Shown piece by piece: positions 43,743 to 52,532 of a DNA stretch of 64,000 bases. The translations under genes were made by a program, and so were the position numbers. This DNA is from an uncultured Parabacteroides sp. (GTDB lineage: Bacteria; Bacteroidota; Bacteroidia; Bacteroidales; Tannerellaceae), in NCBI GenBank assembly GCA_900552465.1, contig URZO01000016.1:1-64000 (forward strand), read 5' to 3'. Below the pieces are notes generated by a model. That model searched no databases, was not told where the DNA came from, and saw only the letters and a program-made list of their open reading frames with translations. Every line of letters starts with the position of its first letter. Position 1 is the first letter of the stretch.

Positions 43743-45296
43743 TTATTCCAGCCCTGCCTCTTTCAGCAGTTTCCGGACTTCTTCTTTCTCTTCTTTGGAG
43801 AGAGCGATCGTATCGAGTTTCGCTCCGCTTTTGTGTAGCGTTTTTTCCCTTTCCATGACTTTCTTCATTTGGGCTTGCATCTTTTCACGCCTCGCCCTTT
43901 CTTCTGCCGGCATCTCGGGCAGTTGGCTGACCAGTGCACGCAGGTCGGCAACAGTCAGCTTCGTTTTTTTGCCGTCGGGGGCCAGCATCGTCACTTCGTC
44001 GGCATTCCGGAAAAAGGCATCTTCGCAGACGGCTTCGAGGAAAGGACGGTAATTATACAAGTACTGTTGCGACTTATCCGTCTTCATATAGGCGGTCAGG
44101 TACGTATACTTTGCAAAAACGGTCTTTTGCAATATCTCTTCATTCCGAAACAAGTTAGGATCCACATCCCAATAATGAACGTTGATCTTATACAAGAAAT
44201 TCAATTGAGTCGGATCTTTCTTCCACGCAGCATAATACAGGTGTTCAGCTTCCCTCCAACGTCCGTCACGTTCCAAAATATCCCCCCGCAAAGTGATCAA
44301 CAGATTTGCAAGAAACTTTTTGGGCTGCATATTCCGTTCGGCCTGGTCGAACAAATCATAAGCCTGCCTGCGGTTATAAGTCTTCCCAATGGCCGCCCCA
44401 TACAGCAAAGCCGTTTCCACGTCCGTCGAATCCAATTCATACGCTTTTCCCAACAATTCGACAGCGTTAAAAGCATGGCCGAACATATAACGGGCAGCCC
44501 CGCCATATTTCAGATTCAAAAAAGATGAATCACCTTCCGCCAGCAATCCGGTATAGACTGTATCCGCCTGCGAATATTCTTTCAACATATAAAGAGCCAG
44601 CCCTTTACTCTGCCGTATCTGTCTGTTTTCAGGATTATAGCACAACGCCGTATTGCACACCTGCAATGCACCTTTACCATCTCCGGTCTGAAGCAAGAGA
44701 TTGACCAAGGAAGAGGCGATGCGCACATTCTCCGGATTCAGTTCCAGCGCACGGGAATAGAGTGAAAGGGCAATCAGCGTATTCGGCCCCGTGCCTCTTT
44801 TGATATGGCAATCCGCCAGGCCGGTCAGGATAGAGGGATTCTCTCCTTCTATGGAGGCAAGCACATGGTAGTGCTCCGTCGCCCTGCCGTAATCTCCCAA
44901 CTGGTAATAGAGGCGTGCCAACTGGTAGTTGGCATAAAAGTTCATGCTGTCGGCATCCAGCACTTTGTGGTAACAACGTTTCGCTTCCGCTATCCTGCCA
45001 AAGTTTATCGCGTTCCGGGCAACAGCATTCAGGGCATCCACATTGTTCGTATCCATCTGCAAGCAATAGGAAAAGCATTGATATGCATCTTTATAGCGCA
45101 GCAAACCTTCGTAGGCCTGCCCGATGGCAGACATGGTGGCATAATCGGCCGAGTCAGCCGCAGTCAAGCTGTCGGCACGTGCAACAACCGCCTGGAATTG
45201 TTTCCTGTTGACCAATTCCTGGAGTGATAAACTCTGCGCCTGCCCCCAAAGGGACAGTGCGCAAAGGAACAGTAATAGAGAAAACTTACATTTCAT
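43743..45296 (-). CDS. Secreted TPR protein
   Basis: A 517-residue exported protein; the ATG at 45296 (MKCKFSLLLFLCALSLWGQA) gives a standard signal peptide, unlike the upstream extension. From about residue 25 to 330 there are tandem tetratricopeptide repeats (for example AYEGLLRYKDAYQCFSYCLQ and NYQLARLYYQLGDYGRATEH). The C-terminal 60 residues are lysine- and glutamate-rich and probably helical. Likely a scaffold in the periplasm. It lies 31 bases after the M56 gene and probably belongs to its operon. Confidence 0.88.
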   Translation of the reverse strand: MKCKFSLLLFLCALSLWGQAQSLSLQELVNRKQFQAVVARADSLTAADSADYATMSAIGQAYEGLLRYKDAYQCFSYCLQMDTNNVDALNAVARNAINFGRIAEAKRCYHKVLDADSMNFYANYQLARLYYQLGDYGRATEHYHVLASIEGENPSILTGLADCHIKRGTGPNTLIALSLYSRALELNPENVRIASSLVNLLLQTGDGKGALQVCNTALCYNPENRQIRQSKGLALYMLKEYSQADTVYTGLLAEGDSSFLNLKYGGAARYMFGHAFNAVELLGKAYELDSTDVETALLYGAAIGKTYNRRQAYDLFDQAERNMQPKKFLANLLITLRGDILERDGRWREAEHLYYAAWKKDPTQLNFLYKINVHYWDVDPNLFRNEEILQKTVFAKYTYLTAYMKTDKSQQYLYNYRPFLEAVCEDAFFRNADEVTMLAPDGKKTKLTVADLRALVSQLPEMPAEERARREKMQAQMKKVMEREKTLHKSGAKLDTIALSKEEKEEVRKLLKEAGLE

Positions 45297-45327
45297 TATC
45301 GTGTCGTATTTCGTTTTCCAAAACAAA

Positions 45328-47073
45328 TCACTGCAAACGGAATGTCACAGGAACGGTATATTTCACAGCTACCGCCATACCATTCTGGACACCCGGTTCC
45401 CACTTAGGCATCGACTTGAGGACCCGGACGGCTTCGGCATCCAGCAAAGGGTCCACGCCCCGGATTACTTCTACATCGCTCAGGCTTCCATCCGCCCCTA
45501 TGACAAAGGAGCAGGAGACACGACCTTGTATTCCGTTTTCCTGCGCCAGGACCGGATATTTGATCTTTTGTGCCAGGAACTCCAACAACGAATATTGTCC
45601 GCCCGGAAATTCAGGCATCTTTTGTACGACTGTAAAAATACGGCCGGAAGTATCGACTCCCTTTATCTGCATCCGGGATGCAGAGGGCTGCTTCTTATTG
45701 CCCAGCCGGAAAGTTACCGGCACCGTATATCTCACATTGACAACCTTCCCTCTCTGCTCGCCGGGCGACCATGCCGGCATGGCGTTTACGATGCGCAATG
45801 CTTCCATATCCAACGCCGGAGATACTCCCCGGATCACTTCCGCATCCGATATAGAACCATCTTTCCGGACCACAAAGGAGCAACTGACACGTCCTTCGAT
45901 TCCTTCTTTGATCGCAGATTCGGGATATTTAACGTTGGATGCCAAGTACTTCAACAGCGCCTTTTGTCCGCCGGGATATTCCGGCATTTTCTCGACTACG
46001 GTAAAGACCTGGTTCTCGGCCTTCTTGATAGCCTCCAACTCTTCTTTAGAAAGAACATACTCTCCGCGTGTTTGAACCGGAGCTTCGTCGTTCACGACAG
46101 GAAGCAATTGCATGGGCTTACCCAACTGCATAGCCTCAGGCAGAAAGGCTTCGGCAAAAGAACTTTCCACCAGTTCGTCGGTGATACGTGCCAGAGCGTC
46201 TATATTACTGAAGATCAACAATCCTCCCACGATCGGTATAAAGATCAGATATTTCGCCCTGCCGATGCTGTGCGAACGCTTCTTGTTCATCATGCTGATC
46301 CGGTTCTTCAGATGCAGCATATTAAAGCTATTGGATAACGATGTCGCCGATTTGTCCGTATGGGCCAGCCCCAGCAGATGATACTGGTAGCTTCTGCTAT
46401 CATACCCGGATTCGAGCACGGTGTCGTCTGCCAGATATTCCAGGTTATGGCGCACTTCCCTTTTCAACAGCCAGACGAATGGATTCACCCAGCAAACGAT
46501 ACAAATCAGCTCACATATTATCACGTCGATCGAATGCCATTGGTTGACATGCGTGCCCTCGTGCGTCAGGATTTCGTCGATCTCCTTATCCGAATGGCTA
46601 CCGGGATGCAGGAATATCAGCCGGAAGAAAGAAAAAGGTCCGGCCGGCCGGTCTAAAATATGTACACGCGTATCATAAATCTGCATCACCGCCGATTTAC
46701 GTGCCAATAATAAAATACTGCTCAACTGCACCAGGAAACGGAGCAACAAGGCAAGAACTCCACCCCAATACAGATAGGAAACACCGGAAAGAAGCAGGCC
46801 ATGCCAATCGGTTTCAGGCACATTGTCGGGAGTGATCGTCGTTTCGGGTAAAATAGCCGAATACATCTGAATGACTTCCACCATCGGTTCCTGTTCCCGT
46901 ATCCAGTCCTGAATATTCATCAGCGGATAAAGCAACGACACCCCAAAGAACGCCAACAGGATCGTACGGCGCAACTTGAAGAACGTGTCCCTGTAAAAGA
47001 ACAGTCTGTAGAAGGCATAAAGGAGTACAAAGGCTACATTTACCTTCAAAAAGTAGGCAAATTCCGGTGTCAT
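45328..47073 (-). CDS. BlaR1-like M56 metallopeptidase with two TonB C-terminal domains
   Basis: A 581-residue inner-membrane sensor-protease. The N-terminal 300 residues hold several membrane helices and the gluzincin motif LTHEGTHVNQWH (HExxH form HEGTH), the zinc site of BlaR1/MecR1-type receptors. Instead of a penicillin-binding sensor it carries two tandem TonB C-terminal domains, each starting GGQ and containing (I/V)(E/Q)GRVSCSFV and ending YTVPVTFRL, about residues 370-470 and 490-581. The upstream BlaI-like gene is the expected proteolysis target. The TonB-like domains may sense an envelope or outer-membrane partner. The two copies are similar enough to be an internal duplication. 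Confidence 0.93.
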   Translation of the reverse strand: MTPEFAYFLKVNVAFVLLYAFYRLFFYRDTFFKLRRTILLAFFGVSLLYPLMNIQDWIREQEPMVEVIQMYSAILPETTITPDNVPETDWHGLLLSGVSYLYWGGVLALLLRFLVQLSSILLLARKSAVMQIYDTRVHILDRPAGPFSFFRLIFLHPGSHSDKEIDEILTHEGTHVNQWHSIDVIICELICIVCWVNPFVWLLKREVRHNLEYLADDTVLESGYDSRSYQYHLLGLAHTDKSATSLSNSFNMLHLKNRISMMNKKRSHSIGRAKYLIFIPIVGGLLIFSNIDALARITDELVESSFAEAFLPEAMQLGKPMQLLPVVNDEAPVQTRGEYVLSKEELEAIKKAENQVFTVVEKMPEYPGGQKALLKYLASNVKYPESAIKEGIEGRVSCSFVVRKDGSISDAEVIRGVSPALDMEALRIVNAMPAWSPGEQRGKVVNVRYTVPVTFRLGNKKQPSASRMQIKGVDTSGRIFTVVQKMPEFPGGQYSLLEFLAQKIKYPVLAQENGIQGRVSCSFVIGADGSLSDVEVIRGVDPLLDAEAVRVLKSMPKWEPGVQNGMAVAVKYTVPVTFRLQ

Positions 47074-47093
47074 GGCATTACGGATTTAACGGT

Positions 47094-47456
47094 TTATTCT
47101 CGTCCTTTCTCAATCATGTCGATGATCTCTTTCAGCTCATCAGCCGAAATCTTCTGCTCTTTGGCAAAGAAGGAGACCATTTCCTTGTATGAGTTCTCGA
47201 AGTAGTTGTTCACCACACTTCCCATAAACGTCCGTTTATATTCTTCCTGTGGGATCAGCGGCCTGTATTCGTAAGTATTACCGTAGCGTTTCGCTTTGAC
47301 GTACTTCTTACGTTCCAGATTCTTCACGATAGAGGCAAGCGTCGTATAAGGAGGCTTAGGCTCTTCATACTGCGCCAGAATGTCTTTGATAAAGCAAGGA
47401 GCGATCTGCCAGATCCAGCGCATCACATCCTCTTCCTGTCTTGTTAATCTTTCCAT
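47094..47456 (-). CDS. BlaI/MecI/CopY-family transcriptional repressor
   Basis: A 120-residue winged-helix repressor: LTRQEEDVMRWIWQIAPCFI at the N-terminus, recognition region PPYTTLASIVKNLERKKYVK near 34-53, and a C-terminal dimerisation helix ending in DMIEKGRE. In this family the partner M56 protease triggers cleavage of the repressor, freeing the promoter. Two adjacent dyads just before its start (47470-47507) are good operator candidates, so it should repress its own operon. Confidence 0.94.
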   Translation of the reverse strand: MERLTRQEEDVMRWIWQIAPCFIKDILAQYEEPKPPYTTLASIVKNLERKKYVKAKRYGNTYEYRPLIPQEEYKRTFMGSVVNNYFENSYKEMVSFFAKEQKISADELKEIIDMIEKGRE

Positions 47457-47469
47457 TTTGTATATTAAT

Positions 47470-47507
47470 TTTACGATCGTATCGCAAATCTACGAATCCG
47501 TCGTAAA
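47470..47507. promoter_or_regulatory. Double dyad operator for the BlaI-like repressor
   Basis: Dyad 1: TTTACGAT-CGT-ATCGCAAA (47470-47488), 7 of 8 positions paired. Dyad 2: TCTACGA-ATCCG-TCGTAAA (47489-47507), 6 of 7 paired. Both share the half-site TTTACGA and lie immediately next to each other, 13 bases before the blaI-like start codon. Confidence 0.65.
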
Positions 47508-47834
47508 TATGCAAGGGATAATGCGTTAATTTGTATTAATGTTCTGCCTTTTTATAGAAGAACGGCCTTTCCCTGTACCGTCCGGAACCTATCAGGAAGG
47601 AAATCCCGAAACCTGCACTCCCCTTCCGGAAAAAGCACAGCATGCTTGTCTGTTTTCATACCGAATAAATATTCTTTTTATATATATGCAATTATATTAT
47701 TACATATATCATAATTATATTGTATATATATTGAAATAAACAACTACATCTACCATAATTATATTTGATCAGGGTCTTTTCCTGCTTTGACCGGGATGAA
47801 ACAACCAAAGCATAGCTGCTATGAACAGAAAAGA
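47508..47834. other. Gene-free interval between the BlaI-like and ATPase genes
   Basis: About 330 bases with a very AT-rich tract (47660-47740). A 66-codon open frame in it lacks coding character and a ribosome-binding site. No RNA gene or clear terminator is seen. Confidence 0.5.
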
Positions 47835-49151
47835 TTAATGTAGTGCCACTAACTTGGTTGTCCAATCCGCCAAGTATAATGGAATGTTAATCAAATTATC
47901 GTCCTTTTTCAAGTTGTTTAATGAATATCGGATTTTATAGGCCGGGTGATAATTTGAATCATATACCGATAAGCTTTTCCCACCTATACGAGTATCCGAT
48001 TTTACTTCGACAGGGACGATATCCATCTCCAGCTGAACCACAAAATCGACTTCAGCTTTTCCTACGGATGTCCAATATCTGGGTAAGACTTCAAGCTGGC
48101 ACACTAAAGACTGCAATACATAATTTTCAGCCAATGCCCCTTTAAATTCCGTATATATCGCACTTCCGGCTAAGACAGCTTCAGGTGGTAATCCGGCTAA
48201 TTCACGCAATAGCCCGATATCTGAAATATAAATTTTAAAAGCGGAAAGGTCATCATAGCTTTTCAATGGCAGATAAGGTTTCGTACTACAGAAAACCCTA
48301 TAGATTAACCCTGCATTTTCAAGCCAAAGCAAAGCATCTTCATAATCACGTGCCCTGGCGCCCGGCTTTACCATTTTATAGACAAACTTCCGGTTTTCTT
48401 TTGCCAGCTGGCTCGGTATAGAGTTCCATATGCTTGTAATACGAGGAATATCTTTGCTCTCTGCATGTTTGGAAAAATCCAAGGTATAGGCATCCAAGAT
48501 AAATTTTTGTTCGCGCTTCACGGCATCCATGCCCCTGTTTTCCATAAACGCCTTCACGGCAGCCGGCATACCACCTATAACAAGATATTGGCGATAATAC
48601 TCCGTCAATTTATCTGTTACTATTTGTGGAAGAGGAGCGATATCAGACAAATCTTCTATATATTGATATATTTTCTCATCATTAACTTTTAAGAACTCCT
48701 TAAAAGTTAACGGATATAGTTCCATAAATTCCACTTTTCCCACAGGAAACGAATCACCTTTCGACAAAGCAACTCCCAATAACGAACCTGCTGCAACAAC
48801 CGCATACTCGGGAGCATCTTCACAAAAGTACTTTAAGGCGTTCAACGCTTTATTGCATTCCTGTATCTCGTCAAAGATTATAAGCGTCCTGTGCGGCAGG
48901 ATAGGGCTGTCTGTATGTAGTTTCAACTGCGCAATAATTCGTTCCGGAACTTTTGTATTCTCAAAAATTTCGTATAGTGACTTATCCTTATCAAAATTGA
49001 AACTTGCAACATGTTCAAACTCCGTACGTCCAAAATGCTCCAATATCCAAGTCTTTCCCGTCTGTCTGGCACCTTTTAAAACCAGCGGCTTTCTATCCGG
49101 CCTGCTTTTCCAGCTCTTCAATTCTTCTATGATACTACGATATAGCTCCAT
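47835..49151 (-). CDS. AAA family ATPase with DUF4143 domain
   Basis: A 438-residue protein of the common prokaryotic ATPase-plus-DUF4143 type. The P-loop is LKGARQTGKTW (residues 23-33), Walker B LIIFDEIQEC near 89-98, and sensor-like AAGSLLG near 119. The C-terminal DUF4143 domain has a PD-(D/E)xK-like nuclease fold feature, TSVGKAEVDFVVQLEMDIVP-VEVKSD. The role of the family is not settled; toxin-antitoxin and selfish-element links have been suggested. It is isolated, with a -7 box upstream at 49215-49222. Confidence 0.92.
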   Translation of the reverse strand: MELYRSIIEELKSWKSRPDRKPLVLKGARQTGKTWILEHFGRTEFEHVASFNFDKDKSLYEIFENTKVPERIIAQLKLHTDSPILPHRTLIIFDEIQECNKALNALKYFCEDAPEYAVVAAGSLLGVALSKGDSFPVGKVEFMELYPLTFKEFLKVNDEKIYQYIEDLSDIAPLPQIVTDKLTEYYRQYLVIGGMPAAVKAFMENRGMDAVKREQKFILDAYTLDFSKHAESKDIPRITSIWNSIPSQLAKENRKFVYKMVKPGARARDYEDALLWLENAGLIYRVFCSTKPYLPLKSYDDLSAFKIYISDIGLLRELAGLPPEAVLAGSAIYTEFKGALAENYVLQSLVCQLEVLPRYWTSVGKAEVDFVVQLEMDIVPVEVKSDTRIGGKSLSVYDSNYHPAYKIRYSLNNLKKDDNLINIPLYLADWTTKLVALH

Positions 49152-49214
49152 GACAAAGTCAGTTTTATGTTCCTAAAAATGGCAGACATGCACAAATCAT
49201 GTTCCTGTTTGGTG

Positions 49215-49222
49215 CAAATATA
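49215..49222 (-). promoter_or_regulatory. -7 promoter box for the ATPase gene
   Basis: TATATTTG on the minus strand, 64 bases before the start; no clear -33 box. Confidence 0.35.
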
Positions 49223-49256
49223 AAGAAAATAATTTACGGTAACTAACTTTGACTGC

Positions 49257-52200
49257 CTAATCAGCCGACAGCAGAGTGATGAAACTGATAGCAGGCAGGT
49301 ACACTTTTGCCCGGCCGTTCTCTACGGTCATGGTAGTTTCCCGCATGCTGTCTTTTGTATTCGTCACATAGACTTTCAGTTCCTTCACTCCGGCCGGAAT
49401 ACCGGAGATGACGGCATGGCAATCTGCTCCGTTGTTGACCATATGAAGGGCATACTCGCCCCGGGAAATATTCCCGAAAGCGGCACAGTTCACCTTCTTT
49501 TTACTGCTACTCACCGGAATAGCCAAAGCGTCGGCAGGAGTAGAGGCCAGTTGCTTCATATTCCAGAAACGCTGCGTAGGACGCAACGGGCCTTGGAAAC
49601 CATAGATGCCATCGCCCCACAGTGGCGAATAGTCCGATGTCAACTGCCACTGCAAAATGGAAAGTGGCTGGCAGATCGCACAGATACGCGTATACAGGTT
49701 GATTTCATAAAGTGCAAATGTAGACTCGTTGAAGATTCCGGCATAACCGTGAGCAGCAGCGTCGGTACTGCCTTCGCCTACCAGGAGAGGCACGTTCAAT
49801 TGACGTGCGGCAGCAGCCCATTTCTCCAACGTAGCGTCGTCGCAACCTCTCCAGGAATGGAAAGAAACGGCACCGATATACTTGTGGGCCGCAGGGTCAT
49901 TCAGCCCCGGCAAGATAAAATCAAAAGTCGTAGCATCCGAGTTATCGCCCAGCAACATGCGGGTAGGCAGGTTCAACTTCGCCATATAGGCGCCGAATTC
50001 CTTGATAAAATCGGCATGCTCCTGCGGAGAATGGAGAACGTCGATACCCAGGTCCGACTCATTGAACGAGAACATGGAGAACTCAATGCCGTAATAACGT
50101 TTGGCGTACAGCATATAATCGGCAATGGACTTAAAAATCTTTTCTTTCTTCTGCGGGTCCAGACGATAGGCAATGACGCCACCGTTGCGGACATAGCTTG
50201 CCGGATCGCCGTCAATAGCCCATGCAGGAGGGAACCAACCACTTAGGATAACCGGCATCCCCATCGCTTTCAGGCGTTTCGCCATCAGCAGGCATTGTTC
50301 TACGTGTCCGTTCAGTCCGCCGCTTTGAGCCGTCACAAGAGGATTCTTCCCCTCCTCCGGTTCCCACACTCTCCACGGAAACTCGACACGACCGTAGGCT
50401 ACACGCAGATTCTTCAGGCAGTAATCTATCACTTTAGGATCAGCTTTCGGATTCTGAAGCCGGAAGTTTCCCCCGAAGCCGGCAAACAGGCTGCCCGGAT
50501 TCTGTACGTCCATCACAATATTTACATCTGCATGATCGATCGTTCCCGAAGCGTGCAACTCCATGGTCAACGAACTGTTTGCCGCCTTTTTCAAGGTTGG
50601 CATCAGCTGGATATAGATAACGGTGTTCTCCGCCCCCTTCTCGACCGTGGCCTTTACGGATTTATTGAACCTGAAGTCCAGCTTTCTGTCGGCAGAAGTG
50701 ACAGTCAGGCTCTTTCCTCCGGTCTTTATCCCGGCATCGGCATAGTTTTCAGGAGCTAAAGCGATACAAAAGTAAGCCGCCTGGCTCAGCGTCGTATCCG
50801 AAGAGGCTTCAATGGATATTTCCACCACTCCCCTATCCTTATCCGTTACTTTCTGCTGGAATTTTACACCACGCAAGGTAGTGATCACTTCCTGCGTCGC
50901 TCCATCTCTATGGTAACGGGGACGCGTTTGTCTCTCTTTCCCGGTAATTTCCATATTCCCTTTCAGGCTGCCTACCCGCAAAGAAGATTCGAAGTCTATC
51001 AGTTCGCCGTCCACACGGACACCCGTGATATTGCTCCATGCCATCACTTCCGTTCCGTTTCCGAACGGCAAGGCAGAACCTAATCTTTTATCTATCTCGA
51101 AGCCCATCCGGCTGTTATGATACGGACAGTTCCACATGCTTGCTTTGGGTTCTCCGGTGCGGGGAACCCCGTCTTCCGATACGTTGCGGAACCATTCGCC
51201 ATACTCTTTATCGATCATCCGGGTTTTGATAAACTCCCATGTACGGCGTGCACTGTCCAGGTACGATTGCTTGCCTGTGAGTTGCCAGGCATTGATGCAA
51301 CCTACCACCGTTTCGGCCTGGCACCACCAGGAAGCATCCCTGCGGTACTTATCCTTATGCCTTTCATATATCATGGCGCCCATCGGATTTATGCCTTCTT
51401 TCAGGGCTGCATCAGCCAGGTCCAGAGATATCTGCCGGCATTTCCCGATCAGCCGTTCATCCCCCAAAGCCTCTACAGCCTCTGTCAGCAACCAGGATGC
51501 CTCGATGTCATGACCGTAAGAGTCGATGTCGTCCAGATTGTTCCAGTCGGAGTCGCAATATAATATCAGGTGGTGTGTCTTAGGATTATAAAGTTTGGTT
51601 GTCAGTATATCTACTATTTTTTCCAGACGTTCACGAAGCCCCGGGTCTTTCCAGACCTGATAGAGCTGGGTATATGCTTCCAGCACATGGATATGCGTGT
51701 TCATGGTCTTGGTGGCAACCCCGTCTCCGTCGTAACCCAACTTTTCAGGTTTACCCCACTCGCGGGAGAAAGATTCTATATAGCCATCCTTCACGGGATC
51801 TTTCATCTTACTCTCCATCGTCCGATAAATCCCGATCGCTTTTTCCAGACTCTCCCGGTTACCGGTAGCCCTAAAATGCTCGGCCAGTCCATAGACGGCA
51901 AAGGCACATCCATAGGTCTGCTTGTCTGTATCCAAAGGAGTGCCGTCGGCCTTCACCAGCCAATACACGCCACCATATTGCGGATCTATCAGGTAGTCTA
52001 TCAGATAACGCTGGGCCCTGTCCGCCAATTCGCGGTAAATATTGTTACCATACATACGATAAACCGTGGAGAATGTCCACAGGATACGGGCATTCAAAAC
52101 ACCGCCTTTAGGAGCATCCGCTATCGGAGTCCCGTCGCGACCGACAGAACCGTAAAAACCTCCGGCAGGATCTACGCTGTAGTTCTCCCAGAAAGGCAGT

Positions 52201-52328
52201 GTACTGTTTTTCAGGTCGGAGACAATCTCGTCATGCATGATTCCCGCCTCAACAGACTGAGCTTCCGCAAAAGGGAATGTAAAAAAATAAAGGGATATAA
52301 ACAGAAGAACAATAAGGCTGTGTCTCAT
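49257..52328 (-). CDS. Fusion of cellobiose 2-epimerase-like and GH30-like glycosidase domains
   Basis: Exported protein of 1,023 residues (signal peptide to about residue 24, FAEAQ). Residues 25-410 form an AGE/cellobiose 2-epimerase alpha/alpha barrel: MNTHIHVLEAYTQLYQVW, SYGHDIEASWLLTEA and WWCQAETVVGCINAW match the catalytic histidine segments of that family. A beta-sandwich region spans about 415-605. From about 610 (GSLFAGFGGNFRLQN) a clan GH-A TIM barrel of GH30 type follows, with SGWFPPAWAI, acid/base Glu755 in FNESD and nucleophile near Glu850 in VGEGSTDA, about 95 residues apart as usual. A C-terminal beta-domain ends the protein. Both active sites look intact. I would expect hydrolysis plus C2-epimerisation of a beta-linked oligosaccharide; specificity is unknown. 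It is divergent from the GH95 gene. Confidence 0.85.
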   Translation of the reverse strand: MRHSLIVLLFISLYFFTFPFAEAQSVEAGIMHDEIVSDLKNSTLPFWENYSVDPAGGFYGSVGRDGTPIADAPKGGVLNARILWTFSTVYRMYGNNIYRELADRAQRYLIDYLIDPQYGGVYWLVKADGTPLDTDKQTYGCAFAVYGLAEHFRATGNRESLEKAIGIYRTMESKMKDPVKDGYIESFSREWGKPEKLGYDGDGVATKTMNTHIHVLEAYTQLYQVWKDPGLRERLEKIVDILTTKLYNPKTHHLILYCDSDWNNLDDIDSYGHDIEASWLLTEAVEALGDERLIGKCRQISLDLADAALKEGINPMGAMIYERHKDKYRRDASWWCQAETVVGCINAWQLTGKQSYLDSARRTWEFIKTRMIDKEYGEWFRNVSEDGVPRTGEPKASMWNCPYHNSRMGFEIDKRLGSALPFGNGTEVMAWSNITGVRVDGELIDFESSLRVGSLKGNMEITGKERQTRPRYHRDGATQEVITTLRGVKFQQKVTDKDRGVVEISIEASSDTTLSQAAYFCIALAPENYADAGIKTGGKSLTVTSADRKLDFRFNKSVKATVEKGAENTVIYIQLMPTLKKAANSSLTMELHASGTIDHADVNIVMDVQNPGSLFAGFGGNFRLQNPKADPKVIDYCLKNLRVAYGRVEFPWRVWEPEEGKNPLVTAQSGGLNGHVEQCLLMAKRLKAMGMPVILSGWFPPAWAIDGDPASYVRNGGVIAYRLDPQKKEKIFKSIADYMLYAKRYYGIEFSMFSFNESDLGIDVLHSPQEHADFIKEFGAYMAKLNLPTRMLLGDNSDATTFDFILPGLNDPAAHKYIGAVSFHSWRGCDDATLEKWAAAARQLNVPLLVGEGSTDAAAHGYAGIFNESTFALYEINLYTRICAICQPLSILQWQLTSDYSPLWGDGIYGFQGPLRPTQRFWNMKQLASTPADALAIPVSSSKKKVNCAAFGNISRGEYALHMVNNGADCHAVISGIPAGVKELKVYVTNTKDSMRETTMTVENGRAKVYLPAISFITLLSAD

Positions 52329-52367
52329 AATAATATAGTGAATTTCGTGATTAATGATCTTACATCA

Positions 52368-52375
52368 CAAATGTA
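52368..52375 (-). promoter_or_regulatory. -7 promoter box for the epimerase/GH30 gene
   Basis: TACATTTG on the minus strand, 40 bases before the start codon; only a weak upstream box (TTAG) near the expected place. Confidence 0.4.
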
Positions 52376-52490
52376 AACATTTTCCTGTTTTTCCACTAAA
52401 TAAGATTCATTTTTATACTAAATATCGGCTTCAAGTATAAATCAGAAAACAAATTCCGGCTTTATTTTTCTCTTAAAATAGATATTTATG

Positions 52491-52498
52491 TATGTTTG
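52491..52498 (+). promoter_or_regulatory. -7 promoter box for the GH95 gene
   Basis: TATGTTTG, 35 bases before the ATG at 52533. Together with the minus-strand box at 52368-52375 it makes a divergent promoter region of about 120 bases. Confidence 0.45.
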
Positions 52499-52532
52499 CA
52501 GCCAAAACACATTTGTATAATCTCAAATCACC

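Noticed and set aside
45328..47456. Beta-lactam resistance operon
   Set aside because: There is a BlaI/BlaR-like pair, but the sensor lacks a penicillin-binding domain and no beta-lactamase gene is present.
47539..47739. 66-codon plus-strand frame after the BlaI-like operator
   Set aside because: Its second half is an AT-rich tract coding mostly Tyr and Ile; no ribosome-binding site, no family.
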